Positions 60,133-64,000 of a stretch of 64,000 nucleotides of DNA are shown here, one piece after another. The stretch is taken from contig JBMNRC010000003.1 of the NCBI GenBank assembly GCA_050944455.1, positions 1-64,000 of the forward strand, given 5' to 3'. The stretch comes from Anthropogastromicrobium sp050944455. GTDB taxonomy: Bacteria > Bacillota > Clostridia > Lachnospirales > Lachnospiraceae. Each line of letters opens with the position of its first letter. Positions within the stretch are counted from its first letter, which is position 1. The position numbers and the translations under genes were made by a program. Below the pieces are notes generated by a model. That model did not search any database and was not told where the DNA came from. It was given only the letters and a program-made list of their open reading frames with translations.

Positions 60133-63100
60133 TTGTCAAAGCCATTTCCTGAAGTGTTTCCGACGCTGAAACTGTCGGATGAAATGTCAGGCCTGATGTC
60201 GCACTGCGAGGTGACGTCGGTGCGGTACAACAGGGATAAGACGCAGATCCGGATCCACCTGACAGCGGAGAGGCTGATCGCGAAGCAGGACATCTACGAT
60301 CTCGCGAAAACCATCGGGGATCAGCTTTTTCCCGATCACAGTCTGAGTGTGGCGATTGTCGAGAACTTCCGCCTGTCCGAACAGTATGACCTGGAATATC
60401 TGGTCGGACATTACAGGGACAGTATTCTGACGGAGCTGAAGCAGACCGATCTGATTTCCTACCATATCCTGAACCACGCCGTGTGGCAGGTACAGGACGG
60501 AGAGATCGTGATTACCGTTCCGGACGGGGCGGTGGCCAGGTCGCGCGCGGCCAGGCTCGGCGGATGGATCAGCGGGCTCTTCGAAAACCGGCTCGCCGTG
60601 AAGGCCAGGACGGTATTCCGCTACAGCGAGCCGGACACGGAGAAAAAGCGTGAGCGGAGAATGGCCGAGGAACAGCACGAGGTGGAAAAAATCCTCCGGA
60701 ACGCGGAACGCTCCGCGGAGCTTCTCCCCGCGGCGGGAGACGAAGCCGCGAAGGCTTCCGGTTCCTCCCGCCGCGGTCCGGCTGGCGCCGGCGCGCAGAC
60801 GGGAAATTATTCAAATGGCGGGAAAACAGCAGCGGGAGGTTTCTCCGGCGGCCGCGCTTTCCAGCCTTCATCCGGAAAAACCAGGCGCAGGGGCAGAAGG
60901 TTTGAGGGACCGGATGGGAAAAAGGTCCTGGTCCGCGGGAAAAATCCCGGCCTGATCTACGGACGTGATTTTTCCTACACCGAACTTACCCCGATCTCCG
61001 ATATCCAGGAGGAGATGGGCGACGTCGTCATCAAAGGCGTCATCCTCTCGATCGATGAGCGGCCGCTCCGCAGGGGCGGAGCGACGATCTGCTCCATGGC
61101 CGTGACGGACTATCAGGATACCATCATGGTCAAAATGTTCATCGACGACGAAGTGATCGAGGAATTCCGGAAGAATTTCACCGCCGGCCAGTGCGTGATC
61201 GTCAACGGGCGCACAGTGCTGGACACCTATGACCATGAGATCGGGATCAGCTCCGTCATCGGAATCCAGAAGGGAACCTGGGACGCCGGGGAAACCCGCG
61301 ACGATCTCGAGCCGGTGAAGCGCGTGGAACTGCACTGCCACACCAAAGCCAGCGAGATGGACGCGGTCACGGACGTCGATGTGCTCGTGAAGCGCGCCCA
61401 TCAGTGGGGCCACCGCGCCATGGCCGTGACCGACCACGGCTGCGTGTACGCCTTCCCCGAGGCGGCGCACGCGCTGGACAAGGATCCCGCGCAGGGGAAG
61501 GACTTCAAGGTTCTGTACGGCTGCGAGGGGTATCTGGTCGACGATGAAAAGCATATCGTCACGAACTGTCAGGACAGCTCCTGGCCGCTGCGGGGAAAGT
61601 TTGTCGTTTTCGACCTGGAAACGACAGGCCTGAATTCCCGCAATGACCGCATCATCGAAATCGGAGCCGTCAAAGTTGAGGAAGGCCGGATCACGGACCG
61701 CTTCTCGGAATTCGTGAACCCGGAGAGGCCGATTCCTTATAAAATCGAACATCTGACCTCGATCAGCGACGATACCGTGAAGGACGCGCCGACGATCGAC
61801 GTCATTCTGCCGAAATTCCTTCAGTTCTGCGAGGGCTGCGTCCTGGTCGCCCACAACGCGGATTTCGATACGGGCTTCGTAGCCGCGAACATGGAGCGGC
61901 TCGGGCTCGGGCATTTCGATACCGCCTACGTGGACACGGTAGGCCTGGCGAGGTACCTGCTGCCGCATCTGCACAGGTTCAGGCTCGACACGGTGGCGAA
62001 GGAACTGGACGTCTCCCTGGAAAACCATCACAGGGCTGTGGACGACGCCGGGGCGACGGCGGATATCTTTGTCAGGATGATTGAAATGCTCGCGAAGCGC
62101 GGGATCACGACCCTGGGAGACCTGCAGGAAAAGGCCGTGCTTTCGACCGAGGCGATCATGCACATGAAGACTTACCATATCATCCTGATCGCCGCCAACG
62201 AGGTGGGACGCGTCAACCTGTACCGGCTGGTGTCGCTGGCGCATGTGAAATATTTTTCCCGCACGGCGCGTTTCCCGCGGTCGGAGATTGAGAAATACCG
62301 CGAGGGAATCCTCATCGGTTCCGCCTGCGAGGCTGGCGAGCTGATCCAGGCTATCGAGGACCAGGCGAGCGACGACGAGCTGGTGAGGATCGCCGGGTTT
62401 TACGACTACCTCGAAATCCAGCCGACGATGAACAATCAGTTCCTGCTGCGCAAGGAGGATTCCGGCTATAAGACCGTCGAAGACCTGCAGGGCATCAGCA
62501 GGAAAATCGTCGAGCTCGGCGAACTGACAAACAAACCCGTCTGCGCCACCTGCGACGTTCACTTTATCGATCCCCAGGATGAAATCTACCGCCGTATCAT
62601 CATGGCCGGGAAGGGGTTCGAGGACGCGGACATGCAGCCGCCGCTCTATTTCAGGACCACGAGGGAAATGCTGGATGAATTCGCGTTCCTCGGAAGCGAG
62701 AAGGCGTACGAGGTCGTCGTCACCAACACGAACCTGATCGCGGATATGTGCGATACCATCCAGCCGACGAGGCCGGACAAGTGCCCGCCGGTGATTGAAA
62801 ACTCCGAGCAGGACCTGCGCGACATGTGTTTCAAAAAAGCGCACGAGATGTACGGGGACCCTCTTCCGCAGATCGTTCAGGAGCGCCTGGACAAAGAACT
62901 GCATTCCATCATCGGAAACGGCTACTCGGTGATGTACCTGATCGCCCAGAAACTGGTCAACAAGTCCAACGCGGACGGCTATCTGGTCGGTTCCCGCGGA
63001 TCGGTCGGATCCTCGCTGGCGGCGACCATGGCCGGAATCACGGAGGTCAACCCCCTGCCGCCGCATTATTACTGCCCGAAATGCCATTACAGCGATTTCG

Positions 63101-64000
63101 ATTCTCCGGAAGTGATGAAGTATCGGGGAATGGCCGGCTGCGACATGCCCGACAGGAAGTGCCCGAAATGCGGGACAAAACTGGTCAAGGACGGATTTGA
63201 CATTCCCTTCGAGACTTTCCTTGGATTCTACGGGGACAAGGAGCCGGACATCGACCTGAACTTCTCCGGGGAGTACCAGAGCAAGGCGCACGCCTACACC
63301 GAGGTGATTTTCGGCGCCGGGCAGACCTTCCGCGCCGGCACCGTCGGCACCCTCGCCGACAAAACCGCGTGGGTCTACGTCAAAAAATACTTTGAGGAGA
63401 GAGGCGTTCAGAAGCGCGGCTGCGAGATCTCCCGTCTGGCGCAGGGCTGCACAGGCGTCAAGAGGTCGTCCGGCCAGCACCCGGGCGGTATCATCGTCCT
63501 TCCCAACGGGGAGGACATCAACACATTCACCCCGGTGCAGCATCCGGCCGACGATATGTCCACCCCGACCATCACGACCCATTTCGATTACCATAAGATC
63601 GACAAGAACCTGCTCAAGCTGGATATCCTCGGACATGATGACCCGACGATGATCCGTATGCTGCAGGACCTGATCGGCGTCGACCCCAGAACGTTCCCGC
63701 TGGACTCACCGGAGGTGATGAGCCTTTTCGAGAGCACGGAGGCGCTGGGCATCACGCCGGAGCAGATCGGGGGAACGAAACTGGGCGTTCTCGGCCTGCC
63801 CGAGTTCGGCACCGATTTCGCCATGCAGATGGTTCTCGACGCAAAGCCGAAGCATTTTTCCGACCTGATCCGGATTTCCGGCCTGGCACACGGAACCGAC
63901 GTGTGGCAGGGCAACGCGGAGACCCTGATCAAGGAAGGCAAAGCGACCATTTCCACCGCCATCTGCACCCGCGACGACATCATGACTTTCCTGATCTCCA
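60133..64000 (+). CDS. polC: DNA polymerase III PolC-type alpha subunit (3' end outside window)
   Basis: Main replicative polymerase of Bacillota, with built-in proofreading. The frame is open from TTG 60133 to the window edge (1289 complete codons); about 150 C-terminal residues should lie beyond. Visible parts are an N-terminal domain, a Gly/Ser/Arg-rich linker (about 190-255), the OB fold, a PHP domain (ELHCHTKASEMD, from about 398) split by a DnaQ-like exonuclease (FDLETTGLNSRNDR ... HHRAVDDAGATAD, about 491-660), a zinc site (CPKCHYSDF ... CPKCGTK) and the palm with PDIDLNF (D1039, D1041). TTG 60133 is supported by GGGGG (60123-60127) five bases upstream; no in-frame ATG is closer than residue 18. 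Confidence 0.95.
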   Translation, partial: MSKPFPEVFPTLKLSDEMSGLMSHCEVTSVRYNRDKTQIRIHLTAERLIAKQDIYDLAKTIGDQLFPDHSLSVAIVENFRLSEQYDLEYLVGHYRDSILTELKQTDLISYHILNHAVWQVQDGEIVITVPDGAVARSRAARLGGWISGLFENRLAVKARTVFRYSEPDTEKKRERRMAEEQHEVEKILRNAERSAELLPAAGDEAAKASGSSRRGPAGAGAQTGNYSNGGKTAAGGFSGGRAFQPSSGKTRRRGRRFEGPDGKKVLVRGKNPGLIYGRDFSYTELTPISDIQEEMGDVVIKGVILSIDERPLRRGGATICSMAVTDYQDTIMVKMFIDDEVIEEFRKNFTAGQCVIVNGRTVLDTYDHEIGISSVIGIQKGTWDAGETRDDLEPVKRVELHCHTKASEMDAVTDVDVLVKRAHQWGHRAMAVTDHGCVYAFPEAAHALDKDPAQGKDFKVLYGCEGYLVDDEKHIVTNCQDSSWPLRGKFVVFDLETTGLNSRNDRIIEIGAVKVEEGRITDRFSEFVNPERPIPYKIEHLTSISDDTVKDAPTIDVILPKFLQFCEGCVLVAHNADFDTGFVAANMERLGLGHFDTAYVDTVGLARYLLPHLHRFRLDTVAKELDVSLENHHRAVDDAGATADIFVRMIEMLAKRGITTLGDLQEKAVLSTEAIMHMKTYHIILIAANEVGRVNLYRLVSLAHVKYFSRTARFPRSEIEKYREGILIGSACEAGELIQAIEDQASDDELVRIAGFYDYLEIQPTMNNQFLLRKEDSGYKTVEDLQGISRKIVELGELTNKPVCATCDVHFIDPQDEIYRRIIMAGKGFEDADMQPPLYFRTTREMLDEFAFLGSEKAYEVVVTNTNLIADMCDTIQPTRPDKCPPVIENSEQDLRDMCFKKAHEMYGDPLPQIVQERLDKELHSIIGNGYSVMYLIAQKLVNKSNADGYLVGSRGSVGSSLAATMAGITEVNPLPPHYYCPKCHYSDFDSPEVMKYRGMAGCDMPDRKCPKCGTKLVKDGFDIPFETFLGFYGDKEPDIDLNFSGEYQSKAHAYTEVIFGAGQTFRAGTVGTLADKTAWVYVKKYFEERGVQKRGCEISRLAQGCTGVKRSSGQHPGGIIVLPNGEDINTFTPVQHPADDMSTPTITTHFDYHKIDKNLLKLDILGHDDPTMIRMLQDLIGVDPRTFPLDSPEVMSLFESTEALGITPEQIGGTKLGVLGLPEFGTDFAMQMVLDAKPKHFSDLIRISGLAHGTDVWQGNAETLIKEGKATISTAICTRDDIMTFLIS

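Noticed and set aside
60868..63636. Long open frame of 922 codons on the - strand opposite polC
   Set aside because: Same cause: GC-rich shadow of polC, whose catalytic and exonuclease motifs are clear on the + strand.
1..64000. tRNA genes, rRNA genes, CRISPR arrays, prophage or insertion sequences
   Set aside because: No cloverleaf with a GTTCRA loop, no regularly spaced repeats, and no transposase or integrase frame was noticed. This was by reading only, so a short RNA gene could be missed.

Overview
The window reads as one chromosomal segment of a GC-rich member of the Bacillota, class Clostridia, most likely Lachnospiraceae. The reasons are the gene orders hprK-murB-rapZ-whiA-HPr followed by lepB/dnaE/pfkA, pyrH-frr-uppS-cdsA-dxr-rseP-ispG-polC, and CIRCE-hrcA-grpE-dnaK-dnaJ; a PolC-type replicase beside DnaE; and a small Cys-rich protein of a type I associate with Lachnospiraceae. 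No tRNA, rRNA, CRISPR array, prophage or complete insertion sequence was seen. The only clear mobile DNA is the 3' end of a group II intron at the left edge (bases 1-123). Nearly all genes are on the + strand; the YfhO-family gene is the only confident - strand gene.

Layout: (1) 1-6.8 kb: intron 3' end, mannonate dehydratase uxuA, then a BMP/NupNOPQ-type ABC importer (binding protein, double ATPase, two permeases) closed by a strong terminator. (2) 7-12.7 kb: greA, xylulokinase, an LCP-family wall-polymer ligase with a very long N-terminus, glmM. (3) 12.7-18 kb: a 60-residue six-Cys protein converging on a YfhO-family membrane protein across a shared bidirectional terminator, then a membrane-anchored amidase. 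(4) 18-23.4 kb: ackA, lepA-hemW and a small membrane protein. (5) 23.4-29 kb: the HrcA/CIRCE chaperone operon. (6) 29-35.2 kb: glpK, ftsH, uvrC. (7) 35.2-40.3 kb: the HPr kinase operon, ending in an HPr whose His15 is Glu while Ser46 is kept (Crh-like), then signal peptidase I. (8) 40.3-48 kb: dnaE, pfkA, a SpoU-family RNA methylase, a secreted SH3/lytic transglycosylase. (9) 48-53.2 kb: queA, an RluF-like pseudouridine synthase, ligA, metA. (10) 53.2-64 kb: the pyrH-to-polC operon; polC runs off the right edge.

Much of the window links sugar metabolism and its control (uxuA, xylB, glpK, pfkA, ackA, HprK and Crh-like HPr) with envelope building (glmM, LCP, murB, uppS, cdsA, dxr, ispG, amidase, transglycosylase) and core replication, translation and stress functions. 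No wholly new multigene system stands out. The most notable points are the Crh-like HPr encoded with its kinase, the group II intron 3' end abutting a hairpin, low-complexity extensions on several housekeeping proteins (LCP, HrcA, GrpE, FtsH, YfhO), and intrinsic terminators so close to the next start codon (dnaE, ftsH, the SpoU gene) that no ordinary promoter fits between.
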